The notes under the pieces were generated by a model, which was not told the DNA's origin, searched no databases, and worked only from the letters and a program-made list of their open reading frames with translations. Shown piece after piece: positions 24,343-33,920 of a DNA stretch of 64,000 nt (positions within the stretch are counted from its first letter, which is position 1; each line of letters begins with the position of its first letter). Both the position numbers and the translations under genes were made by a program. The stretch lies in the NCBI RefSeq assembly GCF_016862115.1, contig NZ_BOMI01000003.1, forward strand, positions 86,625-150,624, read 5' to 3'. The DNA is from Paractinoplanes deccanensis. GTDB lineage: Bacteria > Actinomycetota > Actinomycetes > Mycobacteriales > Micromonosporaceae.

Positions 24343-25089
24343 GTGCGGAAGATCTGTCTCATCGGGATCGGCGCGGGCGACCCCGACCACCTGACCCTGC
24401 AAGCGGCCAAGGCCATCGGGCGTACGGACGTGTTCTTCGTCCTCGACAAGGGCGAGGCGAAGCAGAGCCTGGTCGACCTGCGCGAACGGATCATCCGCGG
24501 CTACTCGAAGCCCAGCCGCAAGATCGTCGAGGGCCGCGACCCCGACCGCGACCGCACGCCCAGCGACTACGAGGGCACGATCGCCGACTGGCGCAGCCGC
24601 CGCGCGCTCGTCGTCGAGGAGCTGATCCTCGAGCACCTGGGCGAGGACCAGCAGGGCTCGCTGCTCGTGTGGGGCGACCCCGGCCTGTACGACTCGTCGA
24701 TCGCCATCGTCGAGGAGGTGCTGGCCCGCGGCAACGTCACCTTCGAGTACGAGGTGATCCCCGGCATCAGCAGCGTCTCGGCGCTCGCCGCGAAGCACCG
24801 GGTGCCGCTCAACCGGGTGGGCCGCCCGTTCCAGGTGACCACCGGCCGCCGCCTGGCCGAGGGCTGGCCGGAGGGCATCGACGACGTGGTCGTGATGCTC
24901 GACGCGCAGCAGGCGTTCACCGCACACCCGGACGCCCTGATCTACTGGGGTGCCTATGTGAGCACGCCCGACGAGATCCTGCGATCCGGCCGGGTCGCGG
25001 ACGTCGCCGACGAGATCGTGAAGACCCGTCAGGAGGCCCGCGACCGGCACGGCTGGATCATGGACACCTACATCCTCAAGAAGGACTAG
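24343..25089 (+). CDS. cobF: Precorrin-6A synthase (deacetylating)
   Basis: A 248-residue SAM-dependent tetrapyrrole methyltransferase of the aerobic cobalamin pathway. CobF methylates C-1 of precorrin-5 and removes acetate to give precorrin-6A. The family features are the start LIGIGAGDPDHLTLQAAK, the GDPGLYDSS motif and EVIPGISSVSALAA. GTG at 24343 is chosen because the protein begins directly at the conserved strand; the open frame to 24268 has no support. It is divergent from the EACC1 gene and convergent with cobN; the two stop codons share a CTAG (25086-25089). Confidence 0.95.
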   Translation: MRKICLIGIGAGDPDHLTLQAAKAIGRTDVFFVLDKGEAKQSLVDLRERIIRGYSKPSRKIVEGRDPDRDRTPSDYEGTIADWRSRRALVVEELILEHLGEDQQGSLLVWGDPGLYDSSIAIVEEVLARGNVTFEYEVIPGISSVSALAAKHRVPLNRVGRPFQVTTGRRLAEGWPEGIDDVVVMLDAQQAFTAHPDALIYWGAYVSTPDEILRSGRVADVADEIVKTRQEARDRHGWIMDTYILKKD

Positions 25090-28000
25090 GCGTCCTCGAG
25101 GTCGCCCTCGGTCTCGAGGTAGAGCCGCTGGAGGGCGCTCAGGGTCTCGGGCTCCGGCGCCTCCCAGAGCTTGCGCTCGGCCGCCTCCAGCAGGCGCTCG
25201 GTGATGCCGTGCAGGGCCCACGGGTTCGACTGCTGGAAGAACTTCTGGTTCTCCGGGTCGAGCACGTACGCGGCGGCGAGCTGCTCGTACATCCAGTCGG
25301 TGACCACGCCGGCCGTGGCGTCGTACCCGAAGAGGTAGTCGACCGTGGCGGCCAGCTCGAACGCGCCCTTGTAGCCGTGCCGGCGCATGGCGGCGATCCA
25401 GCGCGGGTTCACCACGCGGGCCCGGAAGATCCGCGCCGTCTCCTCGGTGAGGCTGCGGGTGCGGGTGGCGTCCGGGTTGGTCGAGTCGCCCACGTACGCG
25501 GCGGGCGCCTTGCCGGTGAGCGCCCGCACCGTGGCGATCATGCCGCCGTGGTACTGGAAGTAGTCGTCCGAGTCGGCGATGTCGTGCTCGCGGGTGTCGA
25601 TGTTCTTCGCCGCGATGTCGATGCGCTTGTAGGCGTTCTCCATGTCGGCGCGCGCCTCCACGCCGTCGAGGTCACGGCCGTAGGCGAAGCCGCCCCACAC
25701 CGCGTACACCTCGGCCAGGTCCTTGTCGTCGCGCCAGTTGCGGCTGTCGATCAAGGGCAGGATCCCGGCGCCGTACGCACCCGGCCGCGACCCGAAGATG
25801 CGGGTGGTGGCCCGCCGCCAGTCCCCGTGCCGCTCCCGGTCGGCGAGCGCGTGCTCGCGCACGAAGTTGTCCGGCTCGTCCAGCGCGGCGATCATCGTGA
25901 ACGCGTCGTCGAGCATCGCCACGACGTGCGGGAAGGCGTCCCGGAAGAACCCGGAGATGCGCACTGTCACGTCGATGCGGGGACGGCCGAGCTCCTCCCG
26001 CCCGATCGGCTCGAGCCCGGTCACCCGGCGCGAGGCGGCGTCCCAGACAGGCCGGCAGCCGATCAGCGCGAGGATCTCGGCGATGTCGTCACCGGCCGTG
26101 CGCATGGCGCTGGTGCCCCACGCGGAGAGTCCCACCGACCGCGGCCACTCGCCGTAGTCGGCCCGGTAGCGCTGGAGCAGTGACTCGGCCATCGCCTGGC
26201 CGGTCTCCCAGGCCAGCGCGCTCGGGATCGCCTTGGGGTCGACGGAGTAGAAGTTGCGCCCGGTCGGCAGCACGTTGACGAGCCCGCGCAGCGGTGACCC
26301 GCTGGGGCCCGCGGGCACGTAGCCGCCGTCGAGCGCGTGCAGCAGATTGGTCAGCTCGTCACTGGTCCGATCGAGCCGCGGCACAATCTCGGTGGCCGCG
26401 AACGCCAGCACGTCGCGAACGGCGTCCGCGCCGGCCGGCTCGAACCCGGCGACGATCGCGGCGATGGCGGCCGGGGCGGTGGGCCAGGCGGCCTCCTCCA
26501 TGGCGGTGACCAGGGCCCGGGCCACGGTCTCCACGCGGTCGGTCTCGGCCGTGGAGGCGCCGTCGCGCAGGCCGAGGGCCTCGCGCAGGCCCGGCAGGGC
26601 GGCGACCTGGCCGGCCCACATCTGGCGGGCACGCAGCATGGCCAGCACCAGGTTGACGCGGGCTTCGCCGGCCGGGGCGGCGCCCAGCACGTGCAGGCCG
26701 TCGCGGATCTGGGCGTCCTTGACCTCGCAGAGCCAGCCGTCGATGTGCAGGATGAAGTCGTCGAACTCCTCGTCGCCCGGGCGGTGCTGCTGGCCCAGGT
26801 CGTGGTCCATGCGGGCGGCCTGGATCAGGGTCCAGATCTGCGCCCGGATGGCGGGCAGCTTGGCCGGGTCGAGCGTGGCGATGGTGGCGTGCTCGTCGAG
26901 CAGCTGCTCCAGGCGCGCGATGTCGCCGTACGACTCCGCCCTGGCCATCGGCGGGATCAGGTGGTCGACCAGGGTCGCGTGCGCCCGCCTCTTGGCCTGG
27001 GTGCCCTCGCCGGGGTCGTTCACCAGGAACGGGTAGATCAGCGGCAGGTCGCCGAGGGCCGCGTCGGTGCCGTCCGAGGCGGACATGCCGACGTTCTTGC
27101 CGGGCAGCCATTCGAGGTTGCCGTGCTTGCCGACGTGGACCACCGCGTGCGCGCCGAAGTCGTCGGCGAGCCAGCGGTACGCGGCCAGGTAGTGGTGCGA
27201 CGGCGGCAGGTCGGGGTCGTGGTAGATGGCGACCGGGTTGGCGCCGAACCCGCGCGGCGGCTGCACCATCACCACCACGTTGTCGTCGCGCAGCGCGGCC
27301 AGCACGATGTCGCCGTCGTCCACGTAGAGCTCGCCGGGCGGCGGGCCCCAGTGCTGCTCCACCGAGGCGCGCAGGCCGGGCGGGAGGGTCGCGAACCACG
27401 ACGCGTACGCGGACCCGGAGATCCGTACGCGGTTGTCCGCCATCTGCTCCTCGGTCAGCCAGTCGGGGTCCTGTCCCCCGGCCGCGATCAGCGCGTGGAT
27501 CAGCCCGTCGCCGTCGTACTGCCCGAACTGGCCGATCCGGTAGCCCGCCGCGCGCATCGCGGCCAGCAGGGCGACCGTCGAGGCCGGCGTGTCGAGGCCG
27601 ACCGCGTTGCCGATGCGGGAGTGCTTGGTCGGGTAGGCCGACAGCATGAGCACGATGCGCCGCTCGGCCGGCGGCACGTGCCGCAGCCGGGCGTGCGCCA
27701 CCGCGATGCCCGCCACGCGCGAGGCACGCTCCGGATCGGCCACGTAGACCGACAGCCCGTCCGGGTCGATCTCCTTGAACGAGAACGGGACCGTGATGAT
27801 CCGCCCGTCGAACTCGGGGATCGCCACCTGGGTCGCCGCGTCCAGCGGGGTCAGGCCGTCGTCGCTGGCCTCCCACGCGGCCCGGCTGCTGGTGAGGCAG
27901 AGTCCCTGGAGGATCGGCACGTCGAGGTCGGCGAGGACCCCCACGTCCCACGCCTCGTCGTCGCCGCCCGCGCCCACGGTGGCCGGCTTGGTGCCGCCCG

Positions 28001-28637
28001 CGGCCAGCACGGTCACCACCAGCGCGTCCGCCTTGCGCAGCTCGGCGAGGAGCTCCTCCGGAGCCGTGCGCAGCGAGGACGTGAACAGGGGCAGCGGCCG
28101 CCCGCCCTTGGCCTCGACCGCGCGGCACAGCGCCTCGACGAACGCCGTGTTGCCGGCCATGTGGTGGGCCCGGTAGTAGAGCACCGCCACGACCGGCCCG
28201 GTGGCCGTCGTCTCGTATGGCAGCGGGCCCCAGTCGGGAGCCGCCTGCGCGGGCGCGAAACCGTTGCCGGTCAGCAGCACGGTGTCGGAGAGGAAGTCGT
28301 GCACCGCGGCCAGGTTGGCCGGGCCGCCCTGGGCGAGGTAGGTGTGCGCCTCGGCGGCGACACCGGCCGGGACGGTCGAGAGCTTCATCAGCTCGGCGTC
28401 GGGCGCCTGCTCGCCGCCGAGCACCACCACCGGCACCGGCCCGGCGAGCAGGGCGTCGAGCCCCTCCTCCCAGGCGCGGCGGCCGCCGAGGATGCGGACC
28501 ACCACCAGCGAGACCCCGTCGAGCAGGGCGGGCAGATCGCTCACCCCGGTGCGTGCCGGGTTGGCCAGGCGCCACGCCGAGCCGCTGGCCCGGGCGCTGA
28601 GCAGATCGGTGTCGGAGGTCGACAGCAGCAGGAACAA
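25086..28637 (-). CDS. cobN: Cobaltochelatase large subunit CobN
   Basis: A 1183-residue CobN, the subunit that binds hydrogenobyrinic acid a,c-diamide and inserts cobalt with the ATPase partners (CobS/CobT or ChlI/ChlD-like, not in this window). The whole CobN/Mg-chelatase H domain is present, with the conserved HVGKHGNLEWLPGK motif near residue 507. The start is TTG at 28637, with GAGGGGAG about 6 nt upstream, immediately after a cobalamin riboswitch. Expression is therefore probably shut off by adenosylcobalamin. Convergent with cobF and divergent from cobG. Confidence 0.96.
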   Translation of the reverse strand: MFLLLSTSDTDLLSARASGSAWRLANPARTGVSDLPALLDGVSLVVVRILGGRRAWEEGLDALLAGPVPVVVLGGEQAPDAELMKLSTVPAGVAAEAHTYLAQGGPANLAAVHDFLSDTVLLTGNGFAPAQAAPDWGPLPYETTATGPVVAVLYYRAHHMAGNTAFVEALCRAVEAKGGRPLPLFTSSLRTAPEELLAELRKADALVVTVLAAGGTKPATVGAGGDDEAWDVGVLADLDVPILQGLCLTSSRAAWEASDDGLTPLDAATQVAIPEFDGRIITVPFSFKEIDPDGLSVYVADPERASRVAGIAVAHARLRHVPPAERRIVLMLSAYPTKHSRIGNAVGLDTPASTVALLAAMRAAGYRIGQFGQYDGDGLIHALIAAGGQDPDWLTEEQMADNRVRISGSAYASWFATLPPGLRASVEQHWGPPPGELYVDDGDIVLAALRDDNVVVMVQPPRGFGANPVAIYHDPDLPPSHHYLAAYRWLADDFGAHAVVHVGKHGNLEWLPGKNVGMSASDGTDAALGDLPLIYPFLVNDPGEGTQAKRRAHATLVDHLIPPMARAESYGDIARLEQLLDEHATIATLDPAKLPAIRAQIWTLIQAARMDHDLGQQHRPGDEEFDDFILHIDGWLCEVKDAQIRDGLHVLGAAPAGEARVNLVLAMLRARQMWAGQVAALPGLREALGLRDGASTAETDRVETVARALVTAMEEAAWPTAPAAIAAIVAGFEPAGADAVRDVLAFAATEIVPRLDRTSDELTNLLHALDGGYVPAGPSGSPLRGLVNVLPTGRNFYSVDPKAIPSALAWETGQAMAESLLQRYRADYGEWPRSVGLSAWGTSAMRTAGDDIAEILALIGCRPVWDAASRRVTGLEPIGREELGRPRIDVTVRISGFFRDAFPHVVAMLDDAFTMIAALDEPDNFVREHALADRERHGDWRRATTRIFGSRPGAYGAGILPLIDSRNWRDDKDLAEVYAVWGGFAYGRDLDGVEARADMENAYKRIDIAAKNIDTREHDIADSDDYFQYHGGMIATVRALTGKAPAAYVGDSTNPDATRTRSLTEETARIFRARVVNPRWIAAMRRHGYKGAFELAATVDYLFGYDATAGVVTDWMYEQLAAAYVLDPENQKFFQQSNPWALHGITERLLEAAERKLWEAPEPETLSALQRLYLETEGDLEDA

Positions 28638-28671
28638 CGCGCACTCCCCTCGGGGTCCGCGCCCCGGGTCG

Positions 28672-28805
28672 ATGGGATTCCACGGCGACCGGAGTTCCTG
28701 GCTCCCGGGCCCGGTGAGGCCCGGTGACAGTGGCGGGACCGCGCCGGATTCGCACCGGCTTCCTCCGCGGCGTCGCCGCTCGTGACCTCCCAGCCTTCCG
28801 GGCGC
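28672..28805 (-). promoter_or_regulatory. Cobalamin riboswitch upstream of cobN
   Basis: On the minus strand the core GGAAGCCGGTGCGAATCCGG (from 28763) and then GTCCCGCCACTGT are diagnostic of the cobalamin riboswitch, and the B12-box-like AGCCAGGAACTCC lies at about 28691-28703. A CGGGG/CCCCG hairpin and the cobN Shine-Dalgarno sequence follow at about 28646-28672, consistent with control of translation. The exact outer ends of the element are approximate. Confidence 0.9.
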
Positions 28806-28881
28806 CCCGGCTCGCCGTCAAGGCGGGGTCCCGGGTGTGACGATCCCGACCCGAAGATGCGGACCTGTCGGTGGGCGAACG

Positions 28882-28887
28882 TAGTAT
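28882..28887 (+). promoter_or_regulatory. Leaderless -10 box of cobG
   Basis: TAGTAT ends 7 nt before GTG 28895, with no Shine-Dalgarno sequence between; a leaderless cobG mRNA is likely. It therefore lacks the riboswitch control of cobN. Confidence 0.6.
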
Positions 28888-28894
28888 CCGGGCC

Positions 28895-30136
28895 GTGCCT
28901 CCCTCCGCCCGCCAGTCCGACACCGACGCCTGCCCCGGCGCGCTGCGTCTGCACCACGCCGCCGACGGCCCGCTGGCCCGTGTCCGGCTGCCCGGCGGCA
29001 TGATCACCGGTGGGCAGCTGGCGACCCTCGGCGAGATCGGCCCGATCGAGCTGACGTCACGGGCGAACGTCCAGCTCAGGGGCCTCGTCGACACGGCACC
29101 GGCGGACCTCGCGGCCCGGCTCTCCGCCGCCGGCCTGCTGCCGTCACAGACCCACGAGACGGTGCGCAACATCGCGGCCCCGCCGTTGGCCGGCGCGACG
29201 GTCCGCGACCTGGTGGCCGCCCTCGACCGCGGCCTGTGCGCCGACCCGGCGCTGGCCGCGCTGCCCGGCCGCTTCCTCTTCGCGATCGGCGACGTCCCCC
29301 TGACCGCCGACGTGGCCGCCGTTCCCACCACGCCCGCCGCCACGCCGACACCGGCAGCCGCGCCGACACCGGCCGCCACGCCGACGCCCGCCGCCACGCC
29401 GACACGGGCCGCCACGCCGACGCCCGCCGCCACGCCGACGCCCGCCGTGTTCGCGATCCTGCTCGCCGGCCACGACGCGGGCCTGCGCGTTTCCGCCGAG
29501 GCGGTGGTCGAGACGATGCTGGCGGCGGCCCGCGCGTTCCTCGGCGAGCGCCCCGGCGTCACCTCCTGGCGCCTGCACGAGATGCCCGGCGGCCCCGCCC
29601 GCGTGGCCCGCCGGCTCGGCGCGCCCGAGAGCCCCCGGCCCGTGCGGAGCCAGCCCGCGGCCACCCCGCTCGGCGTGCTCCGGCAACCGGACGGCCTCGT
29701 CGCGGTCAGCGCGCTGGTGCCGCTCGGCATGCTCGGCGGCGAGGCGTTGCGCCTGCTCACCGAGGCGCGCCGGCTGGTCGTCACGCCCGAGCGCGGCGTC
29801 GTCGTGCCCGACCTGACCCCGGAGGCCGCCCGGCGCTGGCAGCGACGGCTCGACGAGGCCGGGCTGCCCACCGCCGCCGGCTCCCGCTGGACCGGCGTCA
29901 CCGCCTGCGCCGGCCGCCCCGGCTGCGCCAAGTCCCTCGCCGACGTGCGCGCCGACGCCGACGCCGCCACCGAGCATGCCGAGGGCCTGCCGGTGCACTG
30001 GATCGGCTGCGCCCGCGGCTGCGGCAGCCCGAACGGCCCGCACGTGCGAGTGGAGGCCACCCCGGACGGCTATGTCGTGACCCGGCAACCGTCCGGCGAG
30101 ACGTTCGACGCGATCGCGTCGGCGAGGAGGATCTGA
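28895..30136 (+). CDS. cobG: Precorrin-3B synthase with an in-frame hexapeptide repeat
   Basis: A 413-residue CobG, the O2-using oxygenase (4Fe-4S and non-haem iron) that makes precorrin-3B and marks the aerobic pathway. The ferredoxin-like nitrite/sulfite reductase half-domain has SRANVQLRG near residue 60, and the cluster ligands CAGRPGC and CARGC are near the end. An AATPTP-type repeat, six copies from 29336, is inserted between the two halves. The GTG lies after a leaderless promoter. Its TGA overlaps the cobH ATG by one base. The family is usually without such an insert. Confidence 0.94.
   Translation: MPPSARQSDTDACPGALRLHHAADGPLARVRLPGGMITGGQLATLGEIGPIELTSRANVQLRGLVDTAPADLAARLSAAGLLPSQTHETVRNIAAPPLAGATVRDLVAALDRGLCADPALAALPGRFLFAIGDVPLTADVAAVPTTPAATPTPAAAPTPAATPTPAATPTRAATPTPAATPTPAVFAILLAGHDAGLRVSAEAVVETMLAAARAFLGERPGVTSWRLHEMPGGPARVARRLGAPESPRPVRSQPAATPLGVLRQPDGLVAVSALVPLGMLGGEALRLLTEARRLVVTPERGVVVPDLTPEAARRWQRRLDEAGLPTAAGSRWTGVTACAGRPGCAKSLADVRADADAATEHAEGLPVHWIGCARGCGSPNGPHVRVEATPDGYVVTRQPSGETFDAIASARRI
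29336..29443 (+). repeat. 18-bp tandem repeat, six copies, inside cobG
   Basis: Units at 29336, 29354, 29372, 29390, 29408 and 29426 (GCCGCCACGCCGACRCCS-like) encode [36 protein letters not shown]. The unit is a multiple of three, so copy number can change without breaking the frame. Confidence 0.95.
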
Positions 30137-30753
30137 TGGAGTACGAGCGCGACGGCGCGGAGATCTACCGGCGCTCGTTCGCCACGATCCGTGCGGAGGC
30201 CGACCTGTCCGGCTTCCCCGCCGACGTGGCGCGGGTCGCGGTCCGGATGATCCACGCGTGCGGCATGGTCGATCTGGTGCGCGACATCGCGTACAGCCCG
30301 CGGGTCGCCACCGTCGCCCGCAAGGCCCTGCTCGACGGCGCCCCGATCCTCTGCGACGCCGAGATGGTCGCCTCCGGCGTCACCCGCAAGCGCCTGCCGG
30401 CCGGCAACGAGGTGATCTGCACCCTGCGCGACCCTGCCGTGCCGGCTCTCGCCGAGCGGCTGGGCACCACGCGCAGCGCCGCCGCGCTCGAGCTGTGGCT
30501 CGACCGGCTGGAGGGCTCGGTGGTGGCGATCGGCAACGCGCCGACAGCGCTGTTCCGGCTGCTCGAGATGATCGCCGACGGCGCTCCCCGGCCCGCCGCC
30601 GTGCTGGGCATCCCGGTCGGCTTCATCGGCGCCGCGGAGTCCAAGGACGCGCTGGCCGGTTCGGACCTGGAGTTTCTGATCGTGCGGGGGCGGCGTGGCG
30701 GCAGCGCGATGACGGCCGCCGCGATCAACGCGCTCGCATCGGAGGCTGAGTGA
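30136..30753 (+). CDS. cobH: Precorrin-8X methylmutase
   Basis: A 205-residue CobH, which moves a methyl group from C-11 to C-12 of precorrin-8X to give hydrogenobyrinate. The typical segments are [17 protein letters not shown] with the catalytic His, and [27 protein letters not shown] overlaps the cobG TGA by one base (TGATG) and AGGAGG lies about 7 nt upstream, so it is translated from the cobG transcript. Its TGA overlaps the GTG of cobIJ. Confidence 0.96.
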   Translation: MEYERDGAEIYRRSFATIRAEADLSGFPADVARVAVRMIHACGMVDLVRDIAYSPRVATVARKALLDGAPILCDAEMVASGVTRKRLPAGNEVICTLRDPAVPALAERLGTTRSAAALELWLDRLEGSVVAIGNAPTALFRLLEMIADGAPRPAAVLGIPVGFIGAAESKDALAGSDLEFLIVRGRRGGSAMTAAAINALASEAE

Positions 30754-32249
30754 TCATGGCGGGACGGCTGTACGGGGTCGGTGTGGGGCCCGGCGACCCG
30801 GAGCTCATCACGGTGAAGGCCGCGCGCCTGATCGCCGAGGCGGACGTGGTCGCCTACCACGCCGCCCGGCACGGCCGCAGCAACGCGCGCGCGATCGCCG
30901 CGGGCCTGCTGCGCGAGGGGCAGATCGAGGAGCCGCTGATCTACCCGGTCACCACGGAGGACACCGATCATCCGGGCGGCTACCAGGGTGCCATCGACGA
31001 GTTCTACACCGAGGCCGCCGCGCGTCTCGCCGCCCACCTCGACGAGGGCCGCACGGTCGTCGTGCTGGCCGAGGGCGACCCGTTCTTCTACGGCTCCTAC
31101 ATGCACATGCACAAGCGCCTGGCGCACCGGTACGAGACCGAGGTGGTGCCGGGCGTGACGTCGGTCAGCGCCGCGTCGGCGGTGCTCGGCCGCCCGCTGA
31201 TGGAGCGGGACGAGACGCTGACCGTGCTGCCCGGCACGCTGCCCCCGGCCGAGCTGGCCGCGCGGCTGTCCGGCACCGAGTCGGCGGCCGTGATGAAGCT
31301 GGGCCGCACCTTCGACGGTGTCCGCGAGGCCCTGGAGAGGGCCGGCCGGCTGGACGACGCCTGGTATGTGGAGCGCGCCACCACCGATCGCGAGCGCGTC
31401 GCCCCGCTGGCCGGCGTCGACCCCGGCACCGTGCCCTACTTCTCGCTGGCCCTGCTGCCCAGCCCGGCCGCCACCGCCTTCGTGGACGGGCCCAAGCAGC
31501 ACAGCGGCGCCGTCACGGTCGTCGGGCTCGGCCCCGGCGATCCGCGCTGGCTCACCCCCGAGGCCCGGGCCGCGCTCGCCGATGCCGACGACCTGATCGG
31601 CTATCTGCCCTATCTCGAACGGGTCGCCGCCGGCCCGCACCAGCGCCTGCACCCGTCCGACAACCGGGTCGAGGCGGAACGGGCCGCGTTCGCCCTCGAC
31701 CTGGCGAAGCGGGGCCGCCGGGTCACCGTGGTCTCCTCGGGCGACCCGGGCGTGTTCGCCATGGCCGCCGCGGTGCTGGAGGTGAGCGAGGACCCGCAGT
31801 GGAAGGACGTCCCGGTGCGGATCGTCCCGGGGCTCACCGCCGCGCAGGCCGTCGCGAGCCGGGTGGGCGCCCCGCTCGGGCACGACTTCTGCGTGGTCTC
31901 GCTCTCGGACCGGCTCAAGCCCTGGTCGGTGATCGAGGGCCGGCTGGCCGGCGCGGCCGCCGCCGACCTGGTCATCGCGATCTACAACCCGGCCTCGAAG
32001 ACCCGGCGGGAGCAGTTGGTGCGCGCGCGGGAGCTGCTGCTCGAGCACCGGGACGCCGGCACCCCGGTGGTCGTGGGCCGCGATGTCGGCGGGCCGGCCG
32101 AGTCGGTGCGGGTGACCACGCTTGGCGAGCTGGACCCGGCGACGATCGACATGCGCTGCCTGCTGATCGTCGGGTCGTCGCAGACCCGGGCGGTGTCCCG
32201 GGGTGACGGCGAGACGGTCGTCTACACCCCGCGTCACTACCCTGTCTGA
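30750..32249 (+). CDS. cobIJ: Fused precorrin-2 C20- and precorrin-3B C17-methyltransferase
   Basis: A 499-residue fusion of two SAM tetrapyrrole methylases: CobI (about 1-240; [18 protein letters not shown], then [14 protein letters not shown]) and CobJ (about 250-499; [21 protein letters not shown], then [14 protein letters not shown]). It methylates C-20 of precorrin-2 and then C-17 of precorrin-3B with ring contraction, with CobG acting in between. The fusion is common in actinobacteria. GTG at 30750 overlaps the cobH stop; ATG at 30756 is a good alternative with GGAGG 10 nt upstream. Last gene of the cobG-cobH-cobIJ operon. Confidence 0.95.
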   Translation: MIMAGRLYGVGVGPGDPELITVKAARLIAEADVVAYHAARHGRSNARAIAAGLLREGQIEEPLIYPVTTEDTDHPGGYQGAIDEFYTEAAARLAAHLDEGRTVVVLAEGDPFFYGSYMHMHKRLAHRYETEVVPGVTSVSAASAVLGRPLMERDETLTVLPGTLPPAELAARLSGTESAAVMKLGRTFDGVREALERAGRLDDAWYVERATTDRERVAPLAGVDPGTVPYFSLALLPSPAATAFVDGPKQHSGAVTVVGLGPGDPRWLTPEARAALADADDLIGYLPYLERVAAGPHQRLHPSDNRVEAERAAFALDLAKRGRRVTVVSSGDPGVFAMAAAVLEVSEDPQWKDVPVRIVPGLTAAQAVASRVGAPLGHDFCVVSLSDRLKPWSVIEGRLAGAAAADLVIAIYNPASKTRREQLVRARELLLEHRDAGTPVVVGRDVGGPAESVRVTTLGELDPATIDMRCLLIVGSSQTRAVSRGDGETVVYTPRHYPV

Positions 32250-32396
32250 CTCTCTCGTCCCCACGGCAATCGCGGCATCGCACCGGGACTGCACCCGTCG
32301 CCAACCGCCTTGCAATCGGCACTCTTCGACATTCCGGCCCTCGGCAGCCGAATTTCGCGGCAACTAGCCACGATTCGTCTGACCGAAGGGTTGCCC
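32250..32396. other. 147-bp possibly structured leader of the GH-A hydrolase gene
   Basis: Repeated GCAATCG (32266 and 32312) and short complementary arms such as CGGG-ACTGCA-CCCG suggest RNA structure between the cobIJ stop and the hydrolase start. It matches neither the c-di-GMP-I nor the ydaO (c-di-AMP) consensus as remembered. No strong terminator was seen after cobIJ. Confidence 0.3.
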
Positions 32397-33920
32397 GTGA
32401 TCTCCGCTCGCCGCTGCTCCGCCGCCCTGGCCTCCGCGCTTCTGCTGGGCCTGGGCGTCGTGAACTCCGCCGCGCTGGTCCACAACATCGCGGTGGGAGC
32501 GCCGGCCCACGCGGTCAAGCAGACGACCGCCCGGGCCACCACGACGTCGTCCACGCCCACCTTGGCCAGCCGCCTGAACGCGGTGAAGAACGCCAAGACG
32601 CTGAACTACTACCCCTCGACGGCCGGCTGGTCGAAGATGTGGACCAGCTGGGACGCCGCGACGATCGACGCGGACCTGGCCAGGGCCGCCTCGCTCGGCG
32701 CCAACAACATCCGCGTCATCGTCTTCCCGACGACGTTCGGCTGGCCCACCCCGTCGCCCACCTACGTCAACCGGCTCGACCAGTTCGTCGACATGGCCGG
32801 CGCCCGCGGGATGTCGGTGAAGCTGACCCTGTTCGACTGGTGGGACGGCTACACCGAGACGGACCGCAGCATCGCCTGGGCGAAGACCCTGCTCGCCCCG
32901 TACAAGAACGACAACCGCGTGCTCTCGGTGGAGCTGCAGAACGAGTTCAACCCCGACAACGCCACGGCGGTCGCCTGGGCCAAGAAGATCGTTCCCGCCG
33001 TACGCGCCGCGTTCCCGACCATGCCGCTGACCTTCTCGGTCGACGGCGGGCAGGGCGCACAGGGCATGGGCAAGCTCAAGTCCCTGCTCGCCGCGACGCC
33101 GCTCGACTACTACGACTTCCACTTCTACGGCAACTCCGAGCGGGCGCTCGCGATGATCAACCAGGCCGAGGCCACGGTGGCCCCGGCGCCCATGGTGATC
33201 GGCGAGACCGGCCTGAGCACCCTCTCCTCCACCGAGGGCGAGCAGGCCGCGTTCCTGGGCCGGGTGTTCGAGGCCGCGGAGATCGCCGGCGTGCCGGTGG
33301 CGCCGTGGACGCTCAGCGACTTCGCCTCGGGCGCGATCCCCACCTCGCAGGTCGCCAAGCTGCCCGCGCAGTACAACTTCGGCCTCTACCGGCTCAACGG
33401 CACCGCGAAGCCGGCGGCCGCCGTGGTCAAGGCCGGCTGGGCGAACACGGCGATGCCGTCGAGCCTGATGGACCCGAGCTTCGAGGCGGCCGCCGGGCAG
33501 ACGCCGTGGCGCGCCTACCTGCCGGAGCTCGGCCTGGCGACCAAGACGCAGGCGGTACGCCGTACCGGCTCGTGGTCGGTGACCATGTCCAACACCGGCA
33601 AGACCTCGGCCGGCTCGCCGTCCTACCGCGTCTCGCCGATCACGCCCGTGAAGGGCGGCCAGAAGTGGCACGCCGAGGTCTGGGCGCGCGGCAACGCCAC
33701 CACCGGCACCACGCAGATCGCGCTGAGCTGGTTCGACATCAACGACAAGTGGCTGGGCGGCGTCTCGTCCAACTGGCTGCCGAACGGCACCGTGGGCTGG
33801 ACGAAGCTGGCGGTCGACGGGATCGCCCCGGCCGGCGCCGCCAGCATGCAGGTTCACATCAAGTCGGGCGAGAACAAGGGCACCGTCTGGTTCGACGACG
33901 CGGTGATCGTCGCGTCCTGA
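32397..33920 (+). CDS. Secreted clan GH-A glycoside hydrolase (cellulase-like) with C-terminal binding module
   Basis: A 507-residue secreted enzyme: signal peptide, a TIM-barrel hydrolase (about 60-350) and a C-terminal carbohydrate-binding-like beta domain (about 360-507). The acid/base Glu is in VELQNEFNP and the nucleophile Glu in VIGETGLST, the two signatures of clan GH-A (GH5-like). GTG at 32397 has GAAGGG about 6 nt upstream. The adjacent convergent operon makes a surface polysaccharide, so the enzyme may trim or release it. Its last 67 bp overlap the 3' end of the glycosyltransferase gene on the other strand. Confidence 0.85.
   Translation: MISARRCSAALASALLLGLGVVNSAALVHNIAVGAPAHAVKQTTARATTTSSTPTLASRLNAVKNAKTLNYYPSTAGWSKMWTSWDAATIDADLARAASLGANNIRVIVFPTTFGWPTPSPTYVNRLDQFVDMAGARGMSVKLTLFDWWDGYTETDRSIAWAKTLLAPYKNDNRVLSVELQNEFNPDNATAVAWAKKIVPAVRAAFPTMPLTFSVDGGQGAQGMGKLKSLLAATPLDYYDFHFYGNSERALAMINQAEATVAPAPMVIGETGLSTLSSTEGEQAAFLGRVFEAAEIAGVPVAPWTLSDFASGAIPTSQVAKLPAQYNFGLYRLNGTAKPAAAVVKAGWANTAMPSSLMDPSFEAAAGQTPWRAYLPELGLATKTQAVRRTGSWSVTMSNTGKTSAGSPSYRVSPITPVKGGQKWHAEVWARGNATTGTTQIALSWFDINDKWLGGVSSNWLPNGTVGWTKLAVDGIAPAGAASMQVHIKSGENKGTVWFDDAVIVAS

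Noticed and set aside
26359..30060. A 1233-codon open frame on the minus strand across cobN and cobG
   Set aside because: It is an antisense or out-of-frame shadow of GC-rich genes; the proteins read from cobN and cobG match their families over their full lengths.
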